In this document: positions 23,492 to 30,885 of the stretch, in pieces
Layout: each line of letters opens with the position of its first letter
How positions within the stretch are numbered: the first letter of the stretch is position 1
DNA from: SHZI01 sp031395645
GTDB taxonomy: Bacteria > Pseudomonadota > Gammaproteobacteria > Steroidobacterales > GCA-2729495
NCBI GenBank assembly: GCA_031395645.1
Contig: JANNJM010000033.1
Coordinates: 1-30,885, forward strand
Direction of reading: 5' to 3'
Length of the DNA stretch: 30,885 nucleotides
The notes under the pieces: generated by a model
Told to the model about the DNA's origin: nothing
Seen by the model: only the letters and a program-made list of their open reading frames with translations
Database searches by the model: none
Translations under genes and position numbers: made by a program

Positions 23492-24022
23492 ATGAATGAC
23501 GAGATCAAGGTTCGCAGTGTTGGGTTCGTGGCCACGATGGTCGCGGTGGTTGCTTTGGGCGTGACGGGTTGTGCCACATCGAATCTCGGCGTGACCGTGG
23601 AAGCCAAAGCGAAGGACCCGAAGTCGCTCCTCGCGCCGTTCTGGGCTGGAGTCCAGAATGGCATGAGCACGAAGAAGGTGGACCCTGTTGGACTTACCTG
23701 CGATATGTGCGCCGAACTGGGTATTCCGGATTTTGCACCCAGGCCAGATGACAACAAACTGACGCTGGTCTTTCCCCAGGCGAACCTCGCGATTCTCGAA
23801 GCAATAGTGACAAGCTTCTCGGACGTGAATGCTTCGCAGACCGGCGAGAAACTTGCGATAACGTTTACTCCCAATGCTGACCCGGTTCCGGCCTGCAGCC
23901 CGCCCTTCCCAACGAGTTGCAAGGCGCGTGCTATTTGTAACGTCCCGCCCCAGTCGGGCAGCTACGGCACCCCTGGGTGCACAAAATCGGCGCCGACCTG
24001 CACCGCCTGCACGATGCCGTAG
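23492..24022 (+). CDS. Cys-rich lipoprotein, 176 aa
   Basis: From ATG 23492 the protein has a lipoprotein signal with lipobox VTGC (lipidated C27); the +2 residue is Ala, so outer-membrane sorting is expected. The mature part holds a CDMC pair and, in the last 50 residues, six more Cys in an otherwise Pro/Ser/Thr-rich tail ending TCTACTMP, which suggests a small disulfide-bonded knot. No family recognised. It lies 41 bases after the FecR-TPR-barrel gene and its stop is close to the protease start, so it belongs to the same operon. It could be an accessory or protective factor for the barrel or protease. Confidence 0.8.
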   Translation: MNDEIKVRSVGFVATMVAVVALGVTGCATSNLGVTVEAKAKDPKSLLAPFWAGVQNGMSTKKVDPVGLTCDMCAELGIPDFAPRPDDNKLTLVFPQANLAILEAIVTSFSDVNASQTGEKLAITFTPNADPVPACSPPFPTSCKARAICNVPPQSGSYGTPGCTKSAPTCTACTMP

Positions 24023-24037
24023 TTGCGCCGGCAGCAG

Positions 24038-25291
24038 ATGTACACCGATACGTTTCCGACTCGCGTGCGGCTGCAGGTGTTGCTGCTACTGGTTGGCTGG
24101 ATTTCGGCGTCGGCTGCGTATGCGGCCGACGCTGGACCGCCGGCGCTGTGGCAGATTCTGGGATCGTGCAGCAGGGTCCCTGGCGACGGCGTACCCCTGT
24201 GCTGGCGGATCAGGATCCGGTCGGGACTGTCCCCGGCCATCTCCTCGGAATCAGTCGCGCTCAACCTCCCCGACCTCGATGCTCCGCTTGTCGCCTACCG
24301 GGAACAGAAGGCAGGCGCGAAACCCCGCATGTGGACCGGAACCATAGCGGGGGATCAAAAAGCCAACGTCACGTTGTCCGTTGTTGACAATGCTCTGAGC
24401 GGTCTAGTCGTCACTCCGCAAGGACGAATATTTCAGTTGCGGGAGAATCCCGAAGACGGGCCGGTCATCGAAAGACTCGTCCCGAATCGCGCCCCACCGG
24501 AGTTGCCACCCGTTGTCGCGCCAACGAGGCCGTTGGTGGTCAGCAAACGTCCTCCGTGCCTGCCGGCGACCACTCCAGTCATCGATATGCTCGTGATCTA
24601 CACGCCAGCGGCCGTCAAGCTCGCTGGCGGGGAACCCGAGATGCGGAGTCGAATCGACATTGCAGAGGCGACCGTCAATGCGGCCCTTGCCAACAGCGGC
24701 GTCAATGCGCGGCTGGAGGTCGTCGCCAGCCGGCTGACACAGCACGTCGAGTCAAACATTCAGGCCGATCTGGGCCGCCTGCGCTGTTCGAACGACGGCT
24801 ATATGGACGAAGTTCATGGTTGGCGCGATGCGGTTGGCGCGGACCTGGTAGTCCTGGTCACGAGTCATCAGACTGGAGGGCAGGCCTATCTGCTGGCGGC
24901 GGAACATTTGTCCAATCAGTCGTTCGCGGCATCGGCATTCGCGGTCGTACCGGATTTCGTTCTGACCTGGCCCTATCTGTTTGCCCATGAGGTCGGTCAT
25001 CTGTTTGGTGCTGACCATGATCCGGCGTCATCGGAGGGCCGGGAAGGGGTATTTCCGTACAACCACGGCTACATCGATCCGGACGCGGCAGTCACTTCCG
25101 GTTGCTCTGCGTGGATGACCGTGATGAGTTATGGAACCTACTGTGGCGACTGCGTGCCCCGTCCATACTGGTCGAACACAACGAAAAACCTTCCAGGCTG
25201 TAACCGACCTATGGGCGTGTCGACGCTCTCGGACAACGCGCGCACCATCAACGAGACAGCAGCAACCGTCGCGGCATTTCGATGTCGGTAA
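24038..25291 (+). CDS. secreted metzincin zinc metalloprotease
   Basis: A 417-residue exported protease. The start is taken at ATG 24038 (a TTG at 24023 directly after the previous stop is an alternative). A signal peptide ends near AYA (residue 29-30). Residues about 80-140 resemble a metzincin propeptide (WTGTIAGDQKANVTLSVVD). The catalytic domain has the zinc site HEVGHLFGADH with H317, E318, H321 and H327, and the Met-turn M363 in MTVMSYG. Several Cys should form disulfides. It resembles reprolysin/peptidyl-Asp metalloendopeptidase-type enzymes, which cut proteins outside the cell. It overlaps the next lipoprotein gene by 10 bases. Targets unknown. Confidence 0.9.
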   Translation: MYTDTFPTRVRLQVLLLLVGWISASAAYAADAGPPALWQILGSCSRVPGDGVPLCWRIRIRSGLSPAISSESVALNLPDLDAPLVAYREQKAGAKPRMWTGTIAGDQKANVTLSVVDNALSGLVVTPQGRIFQLRENPEDGPVIERLVPNRAPPELPPVVAPTRPLVVSKRPPCLPATTPVIDMLVIYTPAAVKLAGGEPEMRSRIDIAEATVNAALANSGVNARLEVVASRLTQHVESNIQADLGRLRCSNDGYMDEVHGWRDAVGADLVVLVTSHQTGGQAYLLAAEHLSNQSFAASAFAVVPDFVLTWPYLFAHEVGHLFGADHDPASSEGREGVFPYNHGYIDPDAAVTSGCSAWMTVMSYGTYCGDCVPRPYWSNTTKNLPGCNRPMGVSTLSDNARTINETAATVAAFRCR

Positions 25292-26271
25292 GCCTCAGAA
25301 TCCCACGCCTTGCGATGATCGTCATTGCCGCGGCGTTGGCGGCCTGCAGCGTACGACCCACCAGCTCCCAGTCGGATGTCGTATCGCGCACCTTTGTCTA
25401 CGCGCATTTCGCCGCTCCCGGGGAGCGAGAACTGAAACTGGTCGAAAACATCGAAGTGCCGGAGGCCGCCCGCGACCAGTGCGGCCTGATCCCGCCCGTC
25501 TCGCCAGCAACAACAAGGGGTGGAGTTCTCGTGCCCATTATCGCCGGGTGGATCGCTGGCCGGTTCATCAAGGGCGCAAAGAACTGGGTCGCCAGCCAGA
25601 TCCTGGAGTACTCGACCCAGTATGTGAACGAAGAGCGATACGAATCCTTCTACGAATCCGATCGCTGGGCCGTCGACCCATCCGTCCCTTGCCTGAATGA
25701 GGGAGATCAGCTGCGGTCCTGCTTCGTTGCCGCGTCCATCAGCTGCACAGCGAAAGAAATTGAAGGGAGCAAGTGTGTCGACGGCAAGGCTCCCGACCTG
25801 ATCCTCTTTGGAGAGTATCTCCGCACCGATCAGGCACTCCGCATGCGACCGCTCGGGTACTACATGAGCAGAGTCACCACCAAACGCGCCGGTGAGGAGG
25901 CGCCAGTGAGCATTTCTGCACACGTATCGATGAAGTCCGTTTGGTCAGAAGGAGCTGTCGGTCAGTCTGGCGTAGCGTTCGATCAGCAGTTGCTACAGGC
26001 TGACGTGCCGGTTGCCGCGTGCTCGACTGATCCGAAGAAGATGGAGCCGGTGTCTGTCAGTACAAATCCAGCCGATTGGCTGCAACTTCCTGCATTGCCA
26101 CTCCCCGGCCGATCCGCGAAGGACTCGCCCGGCATTGTGGCGACTTCGGTCACGATAGCTGAGACGTCTCCGCCACCGGCAGTCCTGGAGGCGCTCGAGA
26201 GTTTCCTGACATTTGGGGAAAGTGACCTCTCGGCAACGCTGACAGAAGCGTTGCAAGGGCTGATCGACTGA
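25282..26271 (+). CDS. lipoprotein of unknown function, 329 aa
   Basis: The signal peptide ends in lipobox LAAC (C22) with Ser at +2, so it is probably anchored in the outer membrane. Residues about 80-98 (GGVLVPIIAGWIAGRFIKG) are a Gly-spaced hydrophobic stretch that could insert in or lie on a membrane. Several Cys follow (in VPCLNEGD, LRSCFVAASISC, GSKCVDG). No family recognised. The start overlaps the protease gene by 10 bases and its TGA overlaps the amidase ATG by one, so expression is tightly coupled to both. An immunity, chaperone or surface-tether role for the protease or amidase is possible but unproven. Confidence 0.82.
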   Translation: MSVSLRIPRLAMIVIAAALAACSVRPTSSQSDVVSRTFVYAHFAAPGERELKLVENIEVPEAARDQCGLIPPVSPATTRGGVLVPIIAGWIAGRFIKGAKNWVASQILEYSTQYVNEERYESFYESDRWAVDPSVPCLNEGDQLRSCFVAASISCTAKEIEGSKCVDGKAPDLILFGEYLRTDQALRMRPLGYYMSRVTTKRAGEEAPVSISAHVSMKSVWSEGAVGQSGVAFDQQLLQADVPVAACSTDPKKMEPVSVSTNPADWLQLPALPLPGRSAKDSPGIVATSVTIAETSPPPAVLEALESFLTFGESDLSATLTEALQGLID

Positions 26272-26858
26272 TGGCCCGAACTGCGGCCAAGGCCCGAACG
26301 AACCATGCGCTGTTAGTCGTAACGCGCTCGGATTGGGGTGCGAGACCATTCAATGGGACGGTACAAAGCCTAGGTAGCGTCCGGGATGTCGTCGTGCATC
26401 ACGCGGCAGGTTCTTCGGCGCAGTCCTTGGACGACGGCAAGCGCCGTGCCCGCGAGATCCAAGTATTCCATCAGGACGTAAGAAGGTGGGCCGATATCGG
26501 TTACCACTTCCTAGTTGATGGTGTCGGAAACGTATACCAGGGCCGTCCATATTGGTCTGGTCGGAGCATCGTTCAAGTGCCGCGCTTCGCCATGGGGGCG
26601 CATGTGAAGAACCAGAATGCTGGCAAAGTCGGAATCTGTTTGTTGGGCTGCTTCCATCGACCAGAACCCAACTGCAATGACATACCGTCTGTCGACGCGG
26701 TCCAGACGCTAGAGGTATTGCTGCGATTTCTATGCAGCGCGTATTCCGTCGATCCACGGCGAATCGCGACGCATCGGGACTTTCTGGACACGAGTTGCCC
26801 AGGCGATCAGCTGTATCCCGTCGTAGCGGAGCTACGACGGAAAATCTCGGGTTCTTGA
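26271..26858 (+). CDS. PGRP/amidase_2-type N-acetylmuramoyl-L-alanine amidase
   Basis: A 195-residue enzyme of the T7-lysozyme/PGRP fold. Zinc ligands are H43 (VVVHHAAG), H168 (ATHRDFL) and C176 (TSCPGD); the catalytic Tyr is Y78 in IGYHFLVD. The family starts RSDWGARP, as here. It cleaves the bond between MurNAc and L-Ala in peptidoglycan. No signal peptide or membrane segment is visible (MARTAAKARTNHALL), so export would need another route, lysis or a partner. The ATG overlaps the stop of the preceding lipoprotein gene (TGATG). It is the last gene of the locus. A phage origin is possible, but no other phage genes are near. Confidence 0.92.
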   Translation: MARTAAKARTNHALLVVTRSDWGARPFNGTVQSLGSVRDVVVHHAAGSSAQSLDDGKRRAREIQVFHQDVRRWADIGYHFLVDGVGNVYQGRPYWSGRSIVQVPRFAMGAHVKNQNAGKVGICLLGCFHRPEPNCNDIPSVDAVQTLEVLLRFLCSAYSVDPRRIATHRDFLDTSCPGDQLYPVVAELRRKISGS

Positions 26859-26894
26859 AAGTGACTCTTGGCGATTCGGACAGCCAGGTCGTTA

Positions 26895-26916
26895 CAGGGT
26901 TGTGGGCACAACCCTG
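26895..26916. terminator. 22-bp hairpin after amidase gene
   Basis: CAGGGTTGTG and its exact complement CACAACCCTG are separated by GG. It lies 37 bases after the amidase stop and 31 before the MFS start. There is no T-run, so it is either a weak terminator, a processing site or an operator. Confidence 0.45.
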
Positions 26917-26946
26917 CCACCAACTCACGATACGCTCTCTAGTCTC

Positions 26947-28188
26947 ATGCCCCCCACCTCTCCAACCACCCGCATCTACCTGGCCCGCACCCTCCGCGAT
27001 TTCGCCGACGGCTTCGTCGCTCTGCTGCTGCCCGTCTACCTCGCCGCGCGCGGCTTCGATGTTTTCCAGATCGGCCTCACGGCCACGCTCGCGCTGCTAG
27101 GCTCCGCGCTGACGACCCTCGGTATTGGCCTGGTCGGCGCGCGTTTCGGCCAGCGAGCACTGCTGATCTTTTCATCGGCGCTGATGGCGGCGACCGGTGT
27201 GGCGTTTGCAGCGTCCGACGTTGTGGGCCTCGTGCTGCTCATCGCGTTTTTCGGCACGATCAACCCATCGGCCGGTACCGTGTCGATCCTGGTGCCGCTC
27301 GAGCACGCGGTGCTCGCGCGCACGGTTGCCGATCGCGATCGGACGCGCGCCTTTGCCATATACAGCCTGGTCGGCGCGCTGGCGGCTGCGGTTGGTGCCC
27401 TGGCGGCGGGCAGTCCGGTGGTGTTGGAGCGCGCCGGGTTATCGGAACTAGGCGCACTTCAGGCCATGTTCTGGCTCTACGCCCTGCTCGGCGTCGCCGC
27501 CGGGTTGATCTATGCCGGTCTGCCCCGCGACGCGCCGGTCGCCGACGCGGCCGGCGTCATGCCTTCGGTTGCCGCGCTGGGCCCCTCGCGCCGCATCGTG
27601 CTCAAGCTCGCCGCGCTGTTCAGCGTCGACGCCTTCGCCGGCGGCTTCGTCGTGCAATCGCTGCTGGCGCTCTGGTTGTTCGACACGCACGGGCTGTCGC
27701 TTTCGAGCGCCGGCACGTTCTTCTTTGTCGCTGGGCTTCTCGCGGCGCTGTCGCAACCGGCTTCGGCCTGGCTTGGCGCGCGCATCGGGCTCGTCAACAC
27801 GATGGTCTGGACGCACATCCCGGCCAACCTCGCGCTGATCGGTGCCGCCCTTGCGCCGAACCTGCGGGTGGCAATCGGGCTGCTGCTGGTACGTTCACTG
27901 TTGTCACAGATGGACGTGCCCGCGCGGTCGTCGTACGTGATGGCTGTGGTCACGCCCGCCGAGCGCACCGCCGCGGCCAGCTTCACCTCGGTGCCACGCA
28001 GTCTTGCCGCGGCCCTGAGTCCGGCACTGGCTGGTGCGTTGTACGCCGCCGGCTATGCGGCGCTACCGCTGATCCTCGCGGGCGTGCTCAAGATTGTTTA
28101 CGACGTGGCGCTGCTGTGGAGCTTTAAGCACGTGCGGCCGCCGGAGGAGGGCGCAGGCCCGGTCAGGCCGCCAGTGTCCGCACCTTGA
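26947..28188 (+). CDS. MFS transporter
   Basis: A 413-residue inner-membrane protein with twelve predicted helices. The N-terminus (LARTLRDFADGFVALLLPVYL) and the VGARFGQR loop after the second helix correspond to the MFS motif A region. The second half begins near RRIVLKLAALFSVDAFAGGF. The group is a drug- or metabolite-efflux-like MFS family of unknown substrate. ATG 26947 fits the family start better than the ATG at 26902. Base composition returns to the GC-rich type after the lower-GC amidase gene. No partner gene is coupled to it. Confidence 0.88.
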   Translation: MPPTSPTTRIYLARTLRDFADGFVALLLPVYLAARGFDVFQIGLTATLALLGSALTTLGIGLVGARFGQRALLIFSSALMAATGVAFAASDVVGLVLLIAFFGTINPSAGTVSILVPLEHAVLARTVADRDRTRAFAIYSLVGALAAAVGALAAGSPVVLERAGLSELGALQAMFWLYALLGVAAGLIYAGLPRDAPVADAAGVMPSVAALGPSRRIVLKLAALFSVDAFAGGFVVQSLLALWLFDTHGLSLSSAGTFFFVAGLLAALSQPASAWLGARIGLVNTMVWTHIPANLALIGAALAPNLRVAIGLLLVRSLLSQMDVPARSSYVMAVVTPAERTAAASFTSVPRSLAAALSPALAGALYAAGYAALPLILAGVLKIVYDVALLWSFKHVRPPEEGAGPVRPPVSAP

Positions 28189-28216
28189 GCGTCCTCCCCG
28201 GTTCTATTTATCGGCC

Positions 28217-28253
28217 ATATATGGCACACTAGTGCCGGTTTCGTGCCAGATAT
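28217..28253. promoter_or_regulatory. hipBA operator candidate
   Basis: ATATATGGCAC (28217-28227) and GTGCCAGATAT (28243-28253) are inverted copies matching at 10 of 11 positions, with a further GTGCC at 28232-28236 between them. They lie just ahead of the hipB start at 28259, the usual place for HipB autoregulatory sites. Confidence 0.65.
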
Positions 28254-28258
28254 GACCG

Positions 28259-28579
28259 ATGAAGACGATCACCACGCCACCCATTGCTGTGCAGGCCCAA
28301 ATGCGGGTGACCGCCGAAAACATTCGAGCGGCCCGCCAGCGGCGGCGGCTGTCCTTAGCCCAGCTCGCTACGAGGTCCGGTGTCAGCGTCCGCACCCTGC
28401 ACCGGATTGAGCGCGGCGAGCCCGGCGTCGCCTTCGCGCACGTCGCGTGCGTGCTGTGGGCCATGAATCTACTGCCCAATATCGCCGACCCCAGGACCGA
28501 CGAGGAAGGGCTGCGCCTGGAACTCCGCCGCAACCGCAAGACCTCCAGCCGTCATCGCGAGTTACTCCGTGACCTCTGA
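28259..28579 (+). CDS. hipB: HipB-like antitoxin, XRE-family HTH
   Basis: A 106-residue DNA-binding protein. The XRE helix-turn-helix covers about 18-72 (NIRAARQRRRLSLAQLATRSG, then VSVRTLHRIERGEPG). The C-terminal tail is basic and probably contacts HipA. It overlaps the hipA start by 11 bases. HipB proteins neutralise the HipA kinase and repress their operon through palindromes upstream; matching inverted repeats are visible at 28217-28253. Identity rests on pairing with hipA. Confidence 0.9.
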   Translation: MKTITTPPIAVQAQMRVTAENIRAARQRRRLSLAQLATRSGVSVRTLHRIERGEPGVAFAHVACVLWAMNLLPNIADPRTDEEGLRLELRRNRKTSSRHRELLRDL

Positions 28580-29789
28580 ACGGAGCTGCGTCGTCTGGAT
28601 CTACCTCCCAGGCGGTGTGGGCCCCGTGCCCTGCGGCGCCCTGACCGTGGATCAGGCGGGCCGGAACACGAATGCCGAATTCAGCTACGGCGCCCGATAC
28701 CTCTCCCGCGAGGACGCCATTGCGCTGGATCCGGTACACCTGCCCCTGAAGGCGGCCGGCTTCAAGGCCGATTACCTGTTTGGCGCCATCCGCGACGCTG
28801 CGCCGGACAGCTGGGGTCGCAAGGTGCTGGAGCTGCGTCACGCCGCGCTCCAGTACAACGAGTTCGGCGAGTTGCCGGAGCTCGAGTACCTGCTCAAATC
28901 CTCCGGCGACCGCAGCGGCGCGCTCGCCTTCACCGAAGGCACCGGTACGCCGCCCGCACTCCCGACCCGCATCGCCATGCTGGGACTGGCCGATGCTATT
29001 CACGCGGTGGAAACCGGCCGGGCGGTGACGGAGGCCCAGGGCGATCTGCTGACCGGCTCGCTCGGCGGCGCACGCCCGAAATCGGCCTACCAGGATCCTC
29101 ATGCCTCGATGATCCTGAAGTTCGGGCGGCACGACGACCGCTTCGATCAGGTGCGCGCCGAGAAGGCGATGCTCGACATGGCAGCAGCCTGCGGCTTCGA
29201 GGTACCGGCCCGTGAGTTCGTCCAGGTTGACGACACCAACGTGCTCGGCGTCCATCGCTTCGACCGCGAGCGGATCAAGGGCCAGTACTACCCGCGACAC
29301 TACCTCAGCGCCAAGACGCTGCTCGGCCAGTACGGTGAAACCGAGGTCGGAAGTTATCCGGGCTTCGCGGACGAGCTGCGCCGGTGGTCAGACCAGCCCG
29401 CCAGGGATTGCCATGAGTTGTTCGGGCGCATGCTGTTCAACATCGCCACCGGCAACCGCGACGATCACGCCAAGAATCACGGCGTACTCCACGTGGCCGA
29501 GACCACCTACCGCCTCGCTCCAGCGTTCGATCTGGTGCCGATGCCGCAGGTGAGCACGACGTATCGGCAAGCGATGATCGTCGGCCTGCAGGGCCAGGAG
29601 TCGAACCTCGCTAACGCGCTCAGCGCGGTTGCGCACTTTATGCTGAATGAGGACGATGCCAAGGCCATCGCCCGCCGGGTCAATGCGGTCGTCGGATCGT
29701 GGCGGACATTTTTCGCAGAAGCGGGCGTCACCGAGTCCGACATGGAATACGTGAAGGCATGCTTCGACGTCGGTCGCATTGCGGCCTGA
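28569..29789 (+). CDS. hipA: HipA-like serine/threonine kinase toxin
   Basis: A 406-residue protein starting at GTG 28569, inside the end of hipB. The HipA N-terminal subdomain (VVWIYLPGGVGPVPCGALT onward) is followed by the Gly-rich loop GSLGGARPKSAY. The kinase core has the catalytic GNRDDHAKNHG and the metal-binding LAPAFDLVP, both intact, so it should be active. In E. coli HipA phosphorylates glutamyl-tRNA synthetase, stops translation and causes persistence; the target of this homologue is not known. No truncation or frameshift is seen. Confidence 0.94.
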   Translation: MTSERSCVVWIYLPGGVGPVPCGALTVDQAGRNTNAEFSYGARYLSREDAIALDPVHLPLKAAGFKADYLFGAIRDAAPDSWGRKVLELRHAALQYNEFGELPELEYLLKSSGDRSGALAFTEGTGTPPALPTRIAMLGLADAIHAVETGRAVTEAQGDLLTGSLGGARPKSAYQDPHASMILKFGRHDDRFDQVRAEKAMLDMAAACGFEVPAREFVQVDDTNVLGVHRFDRERIKGQYYPRHYLSAKTLLGQYGETEVGSYPGFADELRRWSDQPARDCHELFGRMLFNIATGNRDDHAKNHGVLHVAETTYRLAPAFDLVPMPQVSTTYRQAMIVGLQGQESNLANALSAVAHFMLNEDDAKAIARRVNAVVGSWRTFFAEAGVTESDMEYVKACFDVGRIAA

Positions 29790-29846
29790 CCTCGTCGCGA
29801 ACCCTTGACATGGACTTGATGCTCTACGGCAGGCCGGGTTAGTGCC

Positions 29847-30885
29847 CTACCGCTCCACAATCCCCGTAACCCCCATCCCCCCCGCCGTGCAAATCGAAAT
29901 CAACCCGCGCCCTGATCCACGCTGTTCGAGCATCTTCGCCAGCGACGACACGATCCGAGCCCCGGTCGCCGCAAACGGATGCCCGATCGCAATACTCCCG
30001 CCCATCACATTCATCTTCGAGCGATCAACCTTCCCCAGCGGCTGATTGCGTCCGAGCTTGTCCCGGCAAAACTCGGCTGACTCCCAGGCTTTGAGTGTTG
30101 CGAGCGTCTGCGCAGCAAATGCCTCGTGAATCTCGTAGAAATCGAAGTCCTGCAGTCCAAGCCCCGCGTCCGCCAGCATCGCCGACACGGCATAGGCCGG
30201 TGCCAGCAACAGCCCCTCTTCCTTAACGAAGTCGACTGCCGCCACTTTTCCGTAGCGCAGGTACGCCTGGATCGGCAGCCCGCGCGCCTTCGCCCACTCT
30301 TCCGAGGCCAGCAGCACCGCCGACGCGCCGTCGGTCAGCGGCGTGCTGTTGCCTGCCGTCATCGTGCCCTGCGGTCCCCGGTCAAAGACCGGCTTCAGCT
30401 TGCCCAGCTTCTCCAGCGAGGTGTCGGCCCGGACGTTGTTGTCCGAGGTCGCGCCCGAGAACGGTACCACCAGGTCCTTGTAGAACCCGTCGGACCAGGC
30501 CTTCGCTGCCTTCTGATGTGATTCGAACGCCAGCTGGTCCTGATCAGCCCGGGTGATACCCCACTGCTTCGCGGTGATCTCCGTGCTCTGGCCCATGGAG
30601 AGCTTGGTCCGCGGCTCATTGACGTCCGGCGCCACCGGCTTGAACATCGAAGGCCTTAAGGACAGCCAGGGCTTCAGTCGCTCACCGACACTCCGGCCCC
30701 TCGCACTCGAGAGCAACACTCGTGCGTACTCGTCCGGGTAGACGATCGGCACGTCGCTGATCGTGTCGGTGCCCGCTGCGATCCCTGAGTCGATTTGCCC
30801 CAGCGCGATCTTGTTGCCCAGCAGGATCGCCGCCTCGAGGCTCGTGCCACAGGCCCGCTGCAGGTCGAAGGCCGGAGTTTCGGGG
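29847..30885 (-). CDS. fadI: acetyl-CoA C-acyltransferase (FadI-type thiolase), partial
   Basis: The gene enters from the right edge; its 5' end is outside the window, and the frame is open to 30884. Visible are the nucleophile Cys in QRACGTSLEAA near the edge, NEPRTKLSMGQSTEITAKQWGITR (as in FadI-like thiolases), the substrate-loop HEAFAAQTLATLKAWES, the catalytic GHPFAATGAR and the second Cys in CTAGGMG. Thiolases of this type cleave 3-oxoacyl-CoA in fatty acid beta-oxidation. Its partner fadJ-like gene would be expected further along the same strand or upstream. FadI rather than FadA/PhaA is favoured by the C-terminal half, but the symbol is provisional. Confidence 0.85.
   Translation of the reverse strand, partial: PETPAFDLQRACGTSLEAAILLGNKIALGQIDSGIAAGTDTISDVPIVYPDEYARVLLSSARGRSVGERLKPWLSLRPSMFKPVAPDVNEPRTKLSMGQSTEITAKQWGITRADQDQLAFESHQKAAKAWSDGFYKDLVVPFSGATSDNNVRADTSLEKLGKLKPVFDRGPQGTMTAGNSTPLTDGASAVLLASEEWAKARGLPIQAYLRYGKVAAVDFVKEEGLLLAPAYAVSAMLADAGLGLQDFDFYEIHEAFAAQTLATLKAWESAEFCRDKLGRNQPLGKVDRSKMNVMGGSIAIGHPFAATGARIVSSLAKMLEQRGSGRGLISICTAGGMGVTGIVER

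Noticed and set aside
26271..26858. Prophage remnant because of the T7-lysozyme-like amidase
   Set aside because: No holin, structural, integrase or other phage gene is adjacent, and the gene is coupled to a lipoprotein gene.
29847..30752. Thiolase gene starting at the GTG at 30752
   Set aside because: The frame stays open to the window edge and includes the conserved QRACGTSLEAA nucleophile segment upstream, so 30752 is internal and the gene is partial.

Overview
The window looks like about 31 kb of chromosome from a high-GC proteobacterium, most likely a gammaproteobacterium. The basis is GC-rich codon use, a phasin / PhaR / class I PHA synthase set, a FadI-type thiolase, a cytochrome b561-YceI pair, and a family of REP-like palindromes headed GTAGGAGCGGCTTCAG or GTAGGAGCGCCTTCAG. 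Genus cannot be told from the sequence alone. No tRNA, rRNA, CRISPR array or transposase gene was seen.

Layout. 0.1-2.7 kb: a J-domain / zinc-ribbon / PilZ fusion, a small conserved protein and a MATE exporter. 2.7-5.8 kb: an NAD(P)-dependent semialdehyde dehydrogenase diverging from a fumarylacetoacetase-fold enzyme and a SIMPL protein. 5.9-9.6 kb: a tight minus-strand operon of cytochrome b561, YceI, dienelactone hydrolase and a UbiD-type decarboxylase with a twin-arginine leader. 9.7-10.5 kb: an AEC carrier. 11.1-14.1 kb: polyhydroxyalkanoate genes (phasin, PhaR, PhaC), followed by an FAD oxidoreductase to 15.3 kb. 15.4-18.9 kb: a small membrane protein, then a Crp/Fnr regulator translationally coupled to a CHASE2 nucleotide cyclase. 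18.9-19.9 kb: an AbrB-like / nucleotidyltransferase-like pair resembling a toxin-antitoxin module, with its own apparently leaderless promoter. 20.2-26.9 kb: a five-gene envelope/export locus made of a FecR-TPR-beta-barrel fusion, a Cys-rich lipoprotein, a metzincin protease, a second lipoprotein and a PGRP-type amidase. 26.9-30.9 kb: an MFS transporter, hipBA and the 3' part of a thiolase gene.

Two themes stand out. First, the REP-like repeats are closely interlocked with genes. The TAG of the repeat head is the stop codon of five genes, one full palindrome encodes the signal peptide of YceI, and another copy is read in frame inside the FecR-TPR-barrel protein. Second, the Crp-like regulator, the CHASE2 cyclase (whose substrate-specifying residues are charge-swapped) and the FecR-TPR-barrel/protease/amidase locus may form one envelope-sensing and secretion system into which the AbrB/NTase module has been inserted. 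That linkage is inference; the gene order and overlaps are seen directly.
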